64,000 nucleotides of DNA. It comes from Panacagrimonas sp046594215 (GTDB lineage Bacteria > Pseudomonadota > Gammaproteobacteria > Nevskiales > Nevskiaceae). Shown here one piece after another: positions 8,471 to 17,314 of this stretch. The position numbers and the translations under genes were made by a program. The DNA lies in contig JBKJPX010000017.1 in NCBI GenBank assembly GCA_046594215.1, forward strand, positions 1 through 64,000. Reading direction: 5' to 3'. The notes under the pieces were generated by a model, which saw only the letters and a list, made by a program, of their open reading frames with translations, did no database searches and was not told where the DNA came from. How positions within the stretch are numbered: position 1 is the stretch's first letter; each line of letters begins with the position of its first letter.

Positions 8471-9250
8471 TCAGCGCCCCTTGTAATTCGCCTCACGCCG
8501 TTCCATGAACGAGCGCACACCTTCCTGCGCATCCTCGCTGCGCATGAGGCCGGCCATGTCGTCGAACAGGTGCTCGATGGCCACGTCCTGTCCTTCGGTG
8601 ACCGCCATGCGCGTGGACCTGAGCACGGACTGCACGCCCAGTGGCGCGGCCTTCGCGATCTTCAGCGCGATCTCGTGTGCGGCGCGGTACTGCTCGCCCG
8701 GCGGAACGACTTCCTGCACCAGCCCCAGCCGCAGCGCCTCGTCCGCGCTCCAGGCATCGCCCGTGAGCAGGTAGCGCTGCGCATTACCCCAGCCCATCTG
8801 CTGCGGCAGCCGCACCGTGGCGCCGCCGCAGGGATAGATGCCGCGCTTGACTTCGAGCATCGCGAACTTCGTGTCCTCGGCCGCGACGCGCACGTCGGTG
8901 GCCAGCATCACCTCGACGCCCCAGGTGTAGCAGTAACCCTGCACGGCCATCACGATCGGCTTGCGGCAGCGCGGCGGCGTGAGACCGAACGGGTCGATCG
9001 CGCCCTCGTGCACGGGGAACTTGTCGCCCGAGGCGAAGATCGGCGCCCACTTGTCGAGCTCGATGCCGGAGGAGAAGTGCTTGCCGTCGGCATGCAGCAG
9101 GCCCACGCGCAGTTCGGGATCGCGGTCGAGACGGCCCAGCGCAAGCCCGATATCGCGGTACATCTCGGGCGACAGGGCGTTGAGCTTCTCCGGTCGCGCG
9201 ACCCGGATGTCGAGAATGTGGTCGGCGGCGGTGACGACGATATGCGACAT
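8471..9250 (-). CDS. Enoyl-CoA hydratase/isomerase family (crotonase) protein
   Basis: A 259-residue crotonase, starting MSHIVVTAADH; the longer upstream frame overlaps the acyl-CoA dehydrogenase gene and is rejected. The two acidic residues of true enoyl-CoA hydratases are both present with the normal 20-residue spacing: Glu113 (GVEVMLATDV) and Glu133 (FAMLEVKRG). The oxyanion-hole segment is KHFSSGIELDKW. It therefore could hydrate enoyl-CoA esters; the chain preference is unknown. It lies 119 bases downstream of a large acyl-CoA dehydrogenase on the same strand, suggesting consecutive beta-oxidation steps. Confidence 0.9.
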   Translation of the reverse strand: MSHIVVTAADHILDIRVARPEKLNALSPEMYRDIGLALGRLDRDPELRVGLLHADGKHFSSGIELDKWAPIFASGDKFPVHEGAIDPFGLTPPRCRKPIVMAVQGYCYTWGVEVMLATDVRVAAEDTKFAMLEVKRGIYPCGGATVRLPQQMGWGNAQRYLLTGDAWSADEALRLGLVQEVVPPGEQYRAAHEIALKIAKAAPLGVQSVLRSTRMAVTEGQDVAIEHLFDDMAGLMRSEDAQEGVRSFMERREANYKGR

Positions 9251-9369
9251 GAGCGAAGGGCTTCCAAAGGTGTGGGGCGAAGTAGAACAGAGGAATCGCG
9301 AACCGCGTAGATACCGGACGCAGTCCGGGCCCTTGCCTTGGCGGCGAGACCGACCGAGCTTCGTCCGGG

Positions 9370-11148
9370 CTACTGGAAGATTTCCGCCGGTGCTCCGGAT
9401 GCCACGTCCGTGCGGGACGCCACCACGCCCAGCCACGCATCGATCTTCGGCAGCTCGCACTCGAAGAAGAACCGGCACGCGCGCAGCTTGCCGTCGACGA
9501 ACGCGTGCTCATCCCGGGTCCGGGGCTCGAGGGCGCTTGCCGCCACCGCCTGCTCCAGCCACAGCCACGCCATGACCACGTGCCCGAACGCGGACAGGAA
9601 GGGTGTGGCGTTGTCGAAGGCGGTCGCGGCTTCGTGCTGGCGCAGCGGCACCAGCGCATCGTTGACCTGCACGCTGGCCCGCTTGAGCGCGGCTGCGTAG
9701 GAGGCGAGGGCGGGCGTCGTCTGCGAGCGCGCCGCCGTTTCGATCATTCGGCGACCGAGTTCGGCCATTCCGCGCCCGCCGTCGCGCAGGATCTTGCGGC
9801 CCAGCAGGTCCACCGCCTGGATGCCGGTGGTGCCTTCGTGGATGGGGTTGAGGCGGTTGTCGCGCCAGAGCTGCTCCACGTCGAAGTCGCGCGTGTAGCC
9901 GTAACCGCCGTGGATCTGGATCGCGAGGTCATTTGCGGCCAGGCCGTATTCGGAGGGCCAGGTCTTGGCGACCGGCGTCAGCAGTCCGAGCAGTTCGGCG
10001 CTGCCCGTGTCGCCTTCCTCGTCGACGAGTTTCGCGCAGTACAGGCAGAGCGCGAGCGCGCCCTCCACATAGGCCTTCTGAGCGAGCAGCATGCGCTTGA
10101 TGTCCGCGTGCTCGATGATCGGGATGGGCGCGCCGCCGCGCACGCCGACCGCGCGACCCTGCAGTCGCTCCCGCGCATACGCCACCGACAGGCGATAGCC
10201 GCGATAGCCGAGCGCGGCTGCGCCCATGCCGACACCGATGCGCGCCTCGTTCATCATCTGGAACATCTGCATCAGGCCGAGACCCGCCGTGCCGACCATC
10301 CAGCCGATCGCGCCGCCGCGTCTCTCGCCGAAGTTGAGCAGGCAGTTCGCGGTCCCGCGGTAGCCCATCTTGTGGTTCAGGCCGGCAACGCCCAGGTCGT
10401 TGCGCGACCCGTCCGGCAGGGTCTTGGGCACGATGAACAGCGACAGCCCGGCAGTGCCTTCCGGCAGGCGGCCGTCCGCGCCGGGCACCTTGGCGAGCAC
10501 GAGGTGGACGATGTTCTCGCTCGCGTCCTGGTCGCCGCCGGAGATCCACATCTTGTTGCCCGTCAGGCGGTGGCGCGCACCGAGTTCGTCGGTGCCGTCG
10601 GGCTCCGCGCGTGTACGCACGTCGGCGAGGCTCGAGCCGGCCTGCGGTTCGGACAGGCACATCGTGCCGAACCAGCGGCCCTCGATTTGCGGCTTGGCGA
10701 AGCGTTCGATCTGCAGGGCCGAACCGAAGCTCGCGATCAGCCGCGCGTTCGCCACGGTCAGCATCGCGTAGCCCGAGGTCGCGACGTTGGCTGCGGCGAA
10801 GAACGCGAACGAGGCCGAACTCAGCAGGTAGGGAAGTCCCAGGCCGCCGAGTTCGGGCGCGAAGCCGGCGGAGAACAGGCCGACCTCGGCGTACCGGCGC
10901 AGGGCCTCTGCCACGGCGGGGCAGATGTGCACGCCGCCCTCGGCATCCAGGTGCGGCTCGTCGACGTCGGCCTGCTTGTAGTGCGTCAGGAAATGTTCGA
11001 CCGCGAGCTTCTCGGACAGGTCCAGCATCGCGTCGACCGATTCCCGCGTGAGTTCGGCGTGGCGCTCTCGGGCGGCCAGGGATTCAATCTTGAGCCAGTC
11101 GTGAAGCAGGAAATCCAGGTCGCGGCGGGCGATCAGAGACGTGCTCAT
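9370..11148 (-). CDS. Acyl-CoA dehydrogenase, DmdC/FadE5-like (long form)
   Basis: FAD-dependent dehydrogenation of an acyl-CoA. At 592 residues it belongs to the long acyl-CoA dehydrogenase type with an added C-terminal domain, as in DmdC (3-methylmercaptopropionyl-CoA dehydrogenase) and mycobacterial FadE5. The FAD/substrate motif MCLSEPQAGSSLADVRTRA and the catalytic-base loop NPIHEGTTGIQAVDLLGRK are clear, with the Glu of HEGT as base. The HGGYGYTRDFDVEQLWRD segment is typical of this subgroup. Substrate not determinable; DmdC-like members often take medium- or long-chain acyl-CoA. Confidence 0.9.
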   Translation of the reverse strand: MSTSLIARRDLDFLLHDWLKIESLAARERHAELTRESVDAMLDLSEKLAVEHFLTHYKQADVDEPHLDAEGGVHICPAVAEALRRYAEVGLFSAGFAPELGGLGLPYLLSSASFAFFAAANVATSGYAMLTVANARLIASFGSALQIERFAKPQIEGRWFGTMCLSEPQAGSSLADVRTRAEPDGTDELGARHRLTGNKMWISGGDQDASENIVHLVLAKVPGADGRLPEGTAGLSLFIVPKTLPDGSRNDLGVAGLNHKMGYRGTANCLLNFGERRGGAIGWMVGTAGLGLMQMFQMMNEARIGVGMGAAALGYRGYRLSVAYARERLQGRAVGVRGGAPIPIIEHADIKRMLLAQKAYVEGALALCLYCAKLVDEEGDTGSAELLGLLTPVAKTWPSEYGLAANDLAIQIHGGYGYTRDFDVEQLWRDNRLNPIHEGTTGIQAVDLLGRKILRDGGRGMAELGRRMIETAARSQTTPALASYAAALKRASVQVNDALVPLRQHEAATAFDNATPFLSAFGHVVMAWLWLEQAVAASALEPRTRDEHAFVDGKLRACRFFFECELPKIDAWLGVVASRTDVASGAPAEIFQ

Positions 11149-11240
11149 GCGCAGATTCCTTGGCTAGAAGCGGGCGCGGTGGCGGAAGCCCAGCTTGTGT
11201 CGGGGCTGCAGGGCGTCGGATCGGCGCGCCGCATGCCGCC

Positions 11241-11834
11241 TTATTTGTTGTCGCGGATGCCGACGTACATCGTCTCGCGCGGCGTGCTCAGCACGCGCCG
11301 CACCATCGGCTCGAAATGACTCAAGGGCAGCGTCGGGATCTTCGGATCGAACGCAGGTCCGTCGTACACCGCGCAGAACTTCGCGGTCATGTCGTAGCCT
11401 GGATGATCGCGAAAGTTGTCGCGCAGATTGCGGTCCATGCCCAGGTGATGGAAGAAGTAGTAGCCCTGGAAAACGCCGTGCTTCTCCACCATCCAGTGGT
11501 GCTCGGGCGAGACGAAGGGCTTGAGCAGCACCCCCGCGACGTCGGCGTGGTTGTAGGGACCCAGGGTGTCGCCGATGTCGTGCAGCAACGCACAGACCAC
11601 GTACTCCTCGTTCTCGCCGCCTTCCTGCGCCAGGGTCGCGGTTTGCAGGCAGTGCTGCAGTCTGTCGATCGGGAAACCGCCGTGATCGCCGTCGAGCAGG
11701 CGCAGGTGCGTCAGCACGCGATCCGGGAGTTCGCGCGTGAACTGCTGGTAATGGCCCTTGATCGCCGACCAGTCCTGCACGGTCGAGTCGGCGATGGAGC
11801 TGAAGGTGGCGCGGGGGAGGATGTTGTCGTTCAT
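11241..11834 (-). CDS. HD-domain protein, possible MIOX/PhnZ-type oxygenase
   Basis: A 197-residue HD-superfamily protein. Candidate metal ligands are His61 (RLQHCLQTA), His85-Asp86 (LLHDIGD), His96 (NHADVAG), His112/113 or His119 (EHHWMVEKHG) and Asp158 or Asp163. The first-His to HD spacing of 24 equals that in the mixed-valent di-iron oxygenase PhnZ, and the extra His residues fit a six-ligand di-iron site like PhnZ or myo-inositol oxygenase better than a one-metal phosphohydrolase. It lies downstream of a glutathione-transferase gene and upstream of the acyl-CoA dehydrogenase on the same strand. A phosphohydrolase role remains possible. Confidence 0.8.
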   Translation of the reverse strand: MNDNILPRATFSSIADSTVQDWSAIKGHYQQFTRELPDRVLTHLRLLDGDHGGFPIDRLQHCLQTATLAQEGGENEEYVVCALLHDIGDTLGPYNHADVAGVLLKPFVSPEHHWMVEKHGVFQGYYFFHHLGMDRNLRDNFRDHPGYDMTAKFCAVYDGPAFDPKIPTLPLSHFEPMVRRVLSTPRETMYVGIRDNK

Positions 11835-11950
11835 GGGCTGAGCCTTCTGGTTCTTGCGCGTGATGGCGGTGGCCGTCAGCAGCGAGAGGTGACCCTAGCG
11901 CGTCGACGTGTCGGCATCCACCCACGCGAGCGAGCGATGCTGGTGATGGT

Positions 11951-11982
11951 CTCCCTCTCCACGCTGGCGCGTGGAGAGGGAG
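11951..11982. repeat. Intergenic GC-rich hairpin repeat, copy 1
   Basis: A perfect 14-bp inverted repeat (CTCCCTCTCCACGC / GCGTGGAGAGGGAG) with a TGGC loop lies 9 bases after the stop of the glutathione-transferase gene. It shares the CTCTCC...GGAGAGGGAG core with hairpins at 18.8, 26.4 and 26.5 kb, so it looks like one copy of a dispersed REP-like repeat. It may also act as a terminator. Confidence 0.7.
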
Positions 11983-11991
11983 AGAACGCTC

Positions 11992-12651
11992 TCAGTGGAC
12001 GACCGCCGGCAGATCCACCACGAACATCTCGGGCCGCGTCTCGCGGAACGACGGCCGCGCCTCGAGCGCGTCCACGTAGGCCACGAGGTTCGGATACTGC
12101 TTGCGCCAGTGCGCTTCCGGGACCTTCGCGAACAGGCTGTTGCCCAGCATGAAGTCGAACCAGGTCAGCGCCGAGGCCGCGGCGATGTCGGCGTAGGTGA
12201 TCGGCTCGGCGGCCTTGGGCACGCGATTGCCGACGAGCTTGGCGATCTCCGCGACGCCGCCGTCGACCTTGCGTCGCTGGCGCTCGGTCCAGGCCTCGCT
12301 CGGATGCTCGCGCTGCTCCTCGAAAACGAGCAGCACCGTGATTTCCATCAGGCGCTCGCCGAGCAGCTGCAGGCGCTTGGCCGCGAGGATTCCATCGACG
12401 TCCGCCGGCAGCAGCGGCGGATTCGGATGCTTCCGCTCCAGCCACTCGCAGATGAACATCGAGTCGTAGATGTTCTCGCCCTTGTCGGTGACCAGGATCG
12501 GCAGCTGCTGTAGCGGGCTGTATTTCGGCACGATCGACCTGTCGTTCCAGGGGACGTCGAAAACCATCTCGAAGGGGATCTTCTTCTCCTTCATCGCGAT
12601 GGCGACCTTGCGGCCGAAGGCACTGGGAGTGGAGTTGACGAGTTTCATCAT
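11992..12651 (-). CDS. Glutathione S-transferase family protein
   Basis: A 219-residue two-domain cytosolic GST. The thioredoxin-like N-domain begins MMKLVNSTPSAFGRKVAIAM; the Ser at residue 7 or 10 could be the glutathione-activating residue of the Ser/Cys-type bacterial classes. The cis-Pro loop is QQLPIL, and the glutathione gamma-glutamyl contact is DSMFICEWL. The all-helical C-domain contains ADIAAASALTWFDF, the usual N-capping box region. Reaction could be conjugation, isomerisation or thiol reduction. It stands between a porin and the HD protein, all on the minus strand. Confidence 0.88.
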   Translation of the reverse strand: MMKLVNSTPSAFGRKVAIAMKEKKIPFEMVFDVPWNDRSIVPKYSPLQQLPILVTDKGENIYDSMFICEWLERKHPNPPLLPADVDGILAAKRLQLLGERLMEITVLLVFEEQREHPSEAWTERQRRKVDGGVAEIAKLVGNRVPKAAEPITYADIAAASALTWFDFMLGNSLFAKVPEAHWRKQYPNLVAYVDALEARPSFRETRPEMFVVDLPAVVH

Positions 12652-12685
12652 GGGCAGGGTTTCCGGTCGGAGGGCTTGGTGAAAG

Positions 12686-14134
12686 TCACAGCGTCCAGGC
12701 CAGGCGGGTCTGGATGATGTCGGACTGGGCGTCGTCCAGGTCTTCGCGTATCGAGTGGACGTAGTCGATGCCGATCTTGATGTGCTGGTTCATGAACCAA
12801 TTGAGTCCCAGCGTGTAATTGGTGGCCTCGGCGCCATCGCCCAGCGCCGTGGCCCCGCCCTGGAACTCCTTCGAGCGCAGGTCCAGGTGCGAGTATCGCG
12901 CCTGGATTTCCCAGGCGCCCCAGCTGTTGAGTTTGCGGCTCGTGACCGGCACCGGCAGCACCTGGCCGTTGAGCGCAAGCGGGCTGAACACGGTCTGGTG
13001 TCCCGTGAGGAAGTAGCCGGTCTCCACGACGAACGCGCTGAACGTGAGATCGGCGGCCGTGTCGCGCTCGACCTTGTCGAGCAAGTAGTCAGACTGGACC
13101 CAGAACGCTCCTTCCACGTAGCGGAACTCCAGCGCGCCGAGCAGCGACTTCTTCGCGTGGTCGATGATCGCGAGCGGGTAGAGCGTGAGGTCGTCGGTGT
13201 AGATCTCGGGCCAGATGCCGAACACGAGCTGGTTGTCCTCCGGCTTGATCAGCGCGCCGGAGATGCCCAGGTGGATCATGTGGCGGCCCAGCTCGCTGTA
13301 GCTCGGCAGGAACGAGAAGCGGCCATGCAGCACGAAGTCGTCCTCGCCGCGGTCGACGCCCTGCGTGCCGGTGGCGTTTTCCTCGCTGGTGTCCCGCGCG
13401 ATGCCCAGGGCCCAGCTCAGCTTGTGGTCCATGTCCACGTCGTAGGCGGTTACGCCGAGCAGCGGGCCGCGGTAGAAGGCGTTGACCAGCGAGGGCTCCA
13501 GCATCACGCGATGACGCGGGTAATTGGCCCAGATGTCGAGCCCGTAGAGGGGCTGCTGCAGGCCGATCAGCAGGTTCTGCACGACGGGTACGTTGTTGAA
13601 ACCCAGCGCCGCCCATTCCACCGCCGAGTCGCCGCTGCCGCTGCCGTTGTCCTGGAAGTCGACGCGGAAGTAGTACCAGTAGTCCTCGGTGTAGCTGCCA
13701 TTGAACTCGAGACGCGCGGTGGCGATACGGCTCTGGCCGTCGATCTCGTCCTTGCCCAGGGCGTCCGCCAGTTCGTCGGCGTCGAGCACGAAGCTGTTGT
13801 CGAACCACACGAACAGGCCCATCGTCAGCCGGTTCTGCTTGTCGGGGCTCGTGAACGTGGGTCCGTAGACGCCCAGCGGGCTGTAGTCCCATTTCAGGCT
13901 GCCGTAGGGCGAGGCCGGCTCGCTGGCCTCGGGCGGATTGGCCGGCGCCTTTTCGGCCGGCGCCGCGTCCTCGGCCGCGGTGCCGGGCGGCACCCCGCTC
14001 GCGGGCGTCTCGGCGAAACCGTCGAAGGTCATCGACGCGCCGGCCAGGGCCAGCATCAGCGCGACGGGTGCGCGCCGACCCGTCGAAGGGCGGGGCCGGT
14101 TGCTGCCACGGTCAGCGTCGAAACAAAGCCGCAC
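12686..14134 (-). CDS. OprO/OprP-family (phosphate-selective type) porin
   Basis: A 482-residue outer-membrane protein with a signal peptide (about residues 20-41, ending FAE or GFA) followed by a Pro/Ala/Glu-rich spacer (residues 42-75) and alternating beta-strand pattern to the end. Segments such as KWDYSPLGVYGP, TARLEFNGSY and WYYFRVDFQDN are typical of the Porin_O_P family, which forms 16-strand trimeric anion or pyrophosphate channels. The C-terminus ends LAWTL rather than the usual terminal Phe. No phosphate genes are adjacent, so the solute is unknown. A second member of the family lies at 58.2-59.6 kb. Confidence 0.8.
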   Translation of the reverse strand: MRLCFDADRGSNRPRPSTGRRAPVALMLALAGASMTFDGFAETPASGVPPGTAAEDAAPAEKAPANPPEASEPASPYGSLKWDYSPLGVYGPTFTSPDKQNRLTMGLFVWFDNSFVLDADELADALGKDEIDGQSRIATARLEFNGSYTEDYWYYFRVDFQDNGSGSGDSAVEWAALGFNNVPVVQNLLIGLQQPLYGLDIWANYPRHRVMLEPSLVNAFYRGPLLGVTAYDVDMDHKLSWALGIARDTSEENATGTQGVDRGEDDFVLHGRFSFLPSYSELGRHMIHLGISGALIKPEDNQLVFGIWPEIYTDDLTLYPLAIIDHAKKSLLGALEFRYVEGAFWVQSDYLLDKVERDTAADLTFSAFVVETGYFLTGHQTVFSPLALNGQVLPVPVTSRKLNSWGAWEIQARYSHLDLRSKEFQGGATALGDGAEATNYTLGLNWFMNQHIKIGIDYVHSIREDLDDAQSDIIQTRLAWTL

Positions 14135-14251
14135 GTTCTCTCTCTCCTCGCGGTGTCGCCTGCTGGCTGCCTGCGCAACGGTCTGCGGCAGCTTGGTCGG
14201 CCGTGACGAATCCGCGAACGGTTGCCAGCCGGTCGCGCGGTGTCGCGGGTG

Positions 14252-15793
14252 TTACTTCTTCGACTTCTTCTTCCTGCTGTCGCCGCCGCCTTCAAAGGCC
14301 TTCTCGAAGGCGCTCGCCGCGCGGTAGATCGTGGATTCCTGCCAGTGCTTGCCGATCAGCATCATGCTGGCCGGCAGTCCGTCGCTGTAGCCGCAGGGAA
14401 TCGCGATCGCCGGGTGGCCGGTTGCATCGAAAGGTGCGGTGTTGCCGATCATCTCCAGGCCGCGCGCCACGCTCTCGGCGATGCTCGCGTCCGGGCCGGG
14501 GATCTTCGATGCCTTGATAGGCACCGTGGGCATCAGCAGCAGGTCGTACTTGTCGAGCGCCGCATCGTAGGCCGCGATCATGCGACGCACGAGGTTCTGC
14601 GCCTTGGCGTAGAACTGGCCCTGGTGCTGGTTGAGCATGTACTGCCCCATGAGCATCGTGACCTTGAGCGTCGTCGACAACTCGTCGGCGCGGTTGCGCC
14701 ATCCTTCGTGCGCCTTCATGAGGCTGGGCAGGTACAGGCCCTTCCAGTTAAATCCGAAGCCGTTGCCGTGCATCATCTGCATCAGCGCGCCTTCATGCGC
14801 GATGGCGCTCCACACCGACTGCGCCGGGCCGCCGTGCACGGGCACCGAGACCTCCTCGACCTTCACGCCCAGCTTCTTGAAAAGCTCGGCGCCCTTGAGA
14901 ACAAGATCGTTCACGTCGGACTCGGCGTTTGGCAGCAGGAAGCCTTCCTTGACGATGCCGATCTTCATGCCTTTCACACCGGCGTCGAGCGCCTGCGTGT
15001 ACTTGTCGGTCTTGACGTTGATCTGGCGCGGGTCGAGGCCGTCGGCGCCGGCAATGACCTCCAGCAACAGCGCGCTGTCCGCGACGGTGCGGGTGATCGG
15101 GCCGCAATGGTCCACCGTGGCCTCGATCGGCATCAGGCCGGTGTAGGGCACCAGGCCGTGCGTGGCCTTCATGCCGACGATGCCGCAGTAGGCGGCCGGC
15201 ATGCGCACCGAACCGCCCTGGTCGGTGCCCACGGACATGTCGACTTCGCCGCTCGCCACCAGCGCGCTACTGCCCGACGACGAGCCGCCGGACGAGTAGC
15301 CCGGCTTGCGCGGGTTGATCACGGGCCCCAAGCCGCCGGTGTGGCTGCCGCCCGAGAAGCAGAACAGCTCACAATGGGACTTGCCCAGGATCGTGCCGCC
15401 GGCGTCGAGGATGCGCTCGACGACGGTGGCATCCACCTCGGGCACGTAGCCCTGCAAGGTGGTGGAGCCGTTCATCATCGGCACGCCGGCAACGCAGATG
15501 TTGTCCTTGATCGCGAAGGTCTTGCCCTTCAGCTTGCCGTTCTTCGCACCCTCGATCCTCGACTTGTAGTACCAGGCGTTGAGCGGGTTCTCCTCGACCG
15601 AGGGCATGTAGCCCGGCGTGCGCGGGTACTTCACGCGCGGAAGTTCGTCCGGCAGCCTGTCCAGCGCGTTGTAGCCGGCCACGGTGGGCACCATGAGCGC
15701 CAGGTACTCCTCGACCTGCGTCGGCGTCAGGCTCATGCCGAGTTGCTCGGCGATGTCCGCCATCTGTTCGTGGGTGGGCTGCTGCACGCTCAT
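14252..15793 (-). CDS. Amidase-signature-family hydrolase
   Basis: A 513-residue amidase of the GatA/fatty-acid-amide-hydrolase type. The Ser-cisSer-Lys triad is visible: Lys96 in TFAIKDNI, Ser171 in the GGSSSGSS run, and the nucleophile Ser195 in GTDQGGSVRMP, with the canonical 24-residue spacing between the serines. The C-terminus is a basic lysine run (DSRKKKSKK). No gatB or gatC is adjacent, so it is a stand-alone amidase rather than part of tRNA amidation. The long N-terminal helical part (residues 1-70) resembles acylamidases and peptide amidases. Substrate unknown. Confidence 0.9.
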   Translation of the reverse strand: MSVQQPTHEQMADIAEQLGMSLTPTQVEEYLALMVPTVAGYNALDRLPDELPRVKYPRTPGYMPSVEENPLNAWYYKSRIEGAKNGKLKGKTFAIKDNICVAGVPMMNGSTTLQGYVPEVDATVVERILDAGGTILGKSHCELFCFSGGSHTGGLGPVINPRKPGYSSGGSSSGSSALVASGEVDMSVGTDQGGSVRMPAAYCGIVGMKATHGLVPYTGLMPIEATVDHCGPITRTVADSALLLEVIAGADGLDPRQINVKTDKYTQALDAGVKGMKIGIVKEGFLLPNAESDVNDLVLKGAELFKKLGVKVEEVSVPVHGGPAQSVWSAIAHEGALMQMMHGNGFGFNWKGLYLPSLMKAHEGWRNRADELSTTLKVTMLMGQYMLNQHQGQFYAKAQNLVRRMIAAYDAALDKYDLLLMPTVPIKASKIPGPDASIAESVARGLEMIGNTAPFDATGHPAIAIPCGYSDGLPASMMLIGKHWQESTIYRAASAFEKAFEGGGDSRKKKSKK

Positions 15794-15967
15794 ACGGTTC
15801 TCCCTGGAAATTCTGGTCTGGGCATCACGGATCGATGATCCTGATTAGCCCAGTTGGGAAGGAGTCACAAGGCGGGCGATCCCCCGTCCGATTGACGCTC
15901 GGTGGAGGGGTGGATAGGTTTTGAGCGCTTTCGCCAAAGCCTTCGCGTGTCGTCGTCTGGGTGGGAT

Positions 15968-16028
15968 GGGCAGGCTTCACCTGCCCACACGCGGCGGGAT
16001 CGGGTCGGCGGGCAGGTGAAGACTGCCC
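15968..16028. repeat. Large intergenic inverted repeat
   Basis: Two 19-base arms, GGGCAGGCTTCACCTGCCC at 15968-15986 and its near-perfect complement at 16010-16028 (one mismatch), separated by 23 bases. Each arm is itself partly palindromic (GGGCAG...CTGCCC). It occupies the gap between divergent genes (amidase and EthD-like protein). It could be a dispersed repeat remnant or a regulatory site. Confidence 0.5.
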
Positions 16029-16085
16029 ACCCGACGCGCTGTCGAGGGCGAGCCGCGTTTGAATGCCCTGCACAGGAACAAGCCC

Positions 16086-16451
16086 ATGATCAAGCTCGTC
16101 TACTGCCTGACCCGCCGCCCGGACGTTTCTGCAGAGCGCTTCCACACCTACTGGCTCGAGCAGCACGGGCCCAAGGTGCGCGCGCGCAAGACCGCGCTGC
16201 GCGCGCTCAAGTACGTCCAGAGTCATACGGTGGAGCCCGACCTCAACGGCCTGCTGCAGGCCTCGCGCGGCATGCAGCCGCCCTACGACGGCATCACCGA
16301 GGTGTGGTGGGACAGCGCCGAGACGCTGAAGGCCGCCATCGGCACGCCCGAGGGCGCGCAGGCGATGAAGGATCTGCTCGACGACGAGTCCACGTTCATC
16401 GCGTTCGCGGCGTCGCGCCTGTTCATCACCGAGGAACATGCGATCTTCTGA
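16086..16451 (+). CDS. EthD-domain protein
   Basis: A 121-residue member of the EthD/dimeric alpha-beta barrel superfamily: MIKLVYCLTRRPDVS at the start, then RFHTYWLEQHGPKV, the typical HxxYWxxxHGPLV pattern. Small EthD proteins accompany oxidative degradation systems (for example ethyl tert-butyl ether P450) but their chemistry is mostly unproven. ATG 16086 is chosen over an ATG at 16059 because AGGAA lies 7 bases upstream. It lies 81 bases before the SGNH hydrolase gene. Confidence 0.8.
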   Translation: MIKLVYCLTRRPDVSAERFHTYWLEQHGPKVRARKTALRALKYVQSHTVEPDLNGLLQASRGMQPPYDGITEVWWDSAETLKAAIGTPEGAQAMKDLLDDESTFIAFAASRLFITEEHAIF

Positions 16452-16477
16452 GCGTGGCAGGCCGCGGACATGCTGTC

Positions 16478-16507
16478 GTCCGAGTCCGAGTCCGAGTCCG
16501 AGTCCGA
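16478..16507. repeat. Five tandem copies of GTCCGA
   Basis: A 30-base perfect hexanucleotide array (GTCCGA x5) lies in the 81-base gap between the EthD and SGNH genes, ending 25 bases before the SGNH ATG. Since it is a multiple of three in length per unit and lies outside a reading frame, copy-number change would shift promoter or leader spacing rather than a frame. Confidence 0.8.
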
Positions 16508-16532
16508 GATCGCAGTCGGGTAATGTGCCGCG

Positions 16533-17198
16533 ATGAAGAGCGAGCAGGACATCGAGTGGGAAGACGACCGCGACTGGCCCAACCTCTGGCGCTTCCGCGA
16601 AGAGAACGCGGCGTTGCTCGCGCGCGGCGAGGCGGTGGACGTCGTGATGATGGGAGATTCGCTGACCGAAGGCTGGGGTCCCGGCGATCCGGAGCTCTTC
16701 GCCGCGTCGTCGAAGCCGCGTGTCCTCAATCGCGGCATCACCGGGCAGACCTCGCCGCAGATGGTCCTTCGCTTCATGGCGGACGTCGTCGCGCTCAAGC
16801 CGCGCGCCGTGCAGTTGTTCGCGGGCACCAACGACGTGGCCGGCAACACGGGTCCGATCCGGTTCGAGGACTGGTGCAACAACATGGACGCGATGATCGC
16901 GCTCGCCCGCATGCACGATCTGCGTATCGTCCTGGCCACCCCGCTGCCCGCGGCGGGATTTCCCTGGAAGCGCGAGATCACCGACGTCGCGCCGCGCCTG
17001 GCGACGATGCGCGACTGGCTGCTGGCCAAGGCGGCTGCATCGGGCGACCTGGTCCTTGCCGACTACTACCCGGTGCTGCTCGCAGCCGAAGGTGCGATGG
17101 ATCCCGCGTTCACGCGCGATGGCGTGCATCCAACCTCGGAGGGTTACCTGCGCTTGCGGCCCGTCGCGCTGGCGGCGTTTGCGATGGCCCTGGGGTGA
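16533..17198 (+). CDS. SGNH/GDSL-family hydrolase
   Basis: A 221-residue esterase/lipase-fold protein. Block I is MGDSLTEGW (Ser nucleophile, residue 43 or so), block II NRGITGQTS (Gly), block III FAGTNDVAGN (Asn) and block V DGVHPTSEGY (Asp and His), so all SGNH residues are present. It is of the PAF-acetylhydrolase-like cytosolic type with no signal peptide. Possible activities are esterase, thioesterase or carbohydrate deacetylase. A hexamer microsatellite lies immediately upstream. Confidence 0.88.
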   Translation: MKSEQDIEWEDDRDWPNLWRFREENAALLARGEAVDVVMMGDSLTEGWGPGDPELFAASSKPRVLNRGITGQTSPQMVLRFMADVVALKPRAVQLFAGTNDVAGNTGPIRFEDWCNNMDAMIALARMHDLRIVLATPLPAAGFPWKREITDVAPRLATMRDWLLAKAAASGDLVLADYYPVLLAAEGAMDPAFTRDGVHPTSEGYLRLRPVALAAFAMALG

Positions 17199-17314
17199 AG
17201 CGGCGGCGACCGTAGCCCCCACGAAGCCCGAGACTTCGAGCAAAGACAACTGGAGCAACCCCCGGCTGGGAGCCGCATGCGCGCCACGACGAGCAGGCTT
17301 TCAGTCGTTCGCCT

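Noticed and set aside
9505..11319. 604-codon open frame on the plus strand
   Set aside because: Antisense of the acyl-CoA dehydrogenase; no motif.
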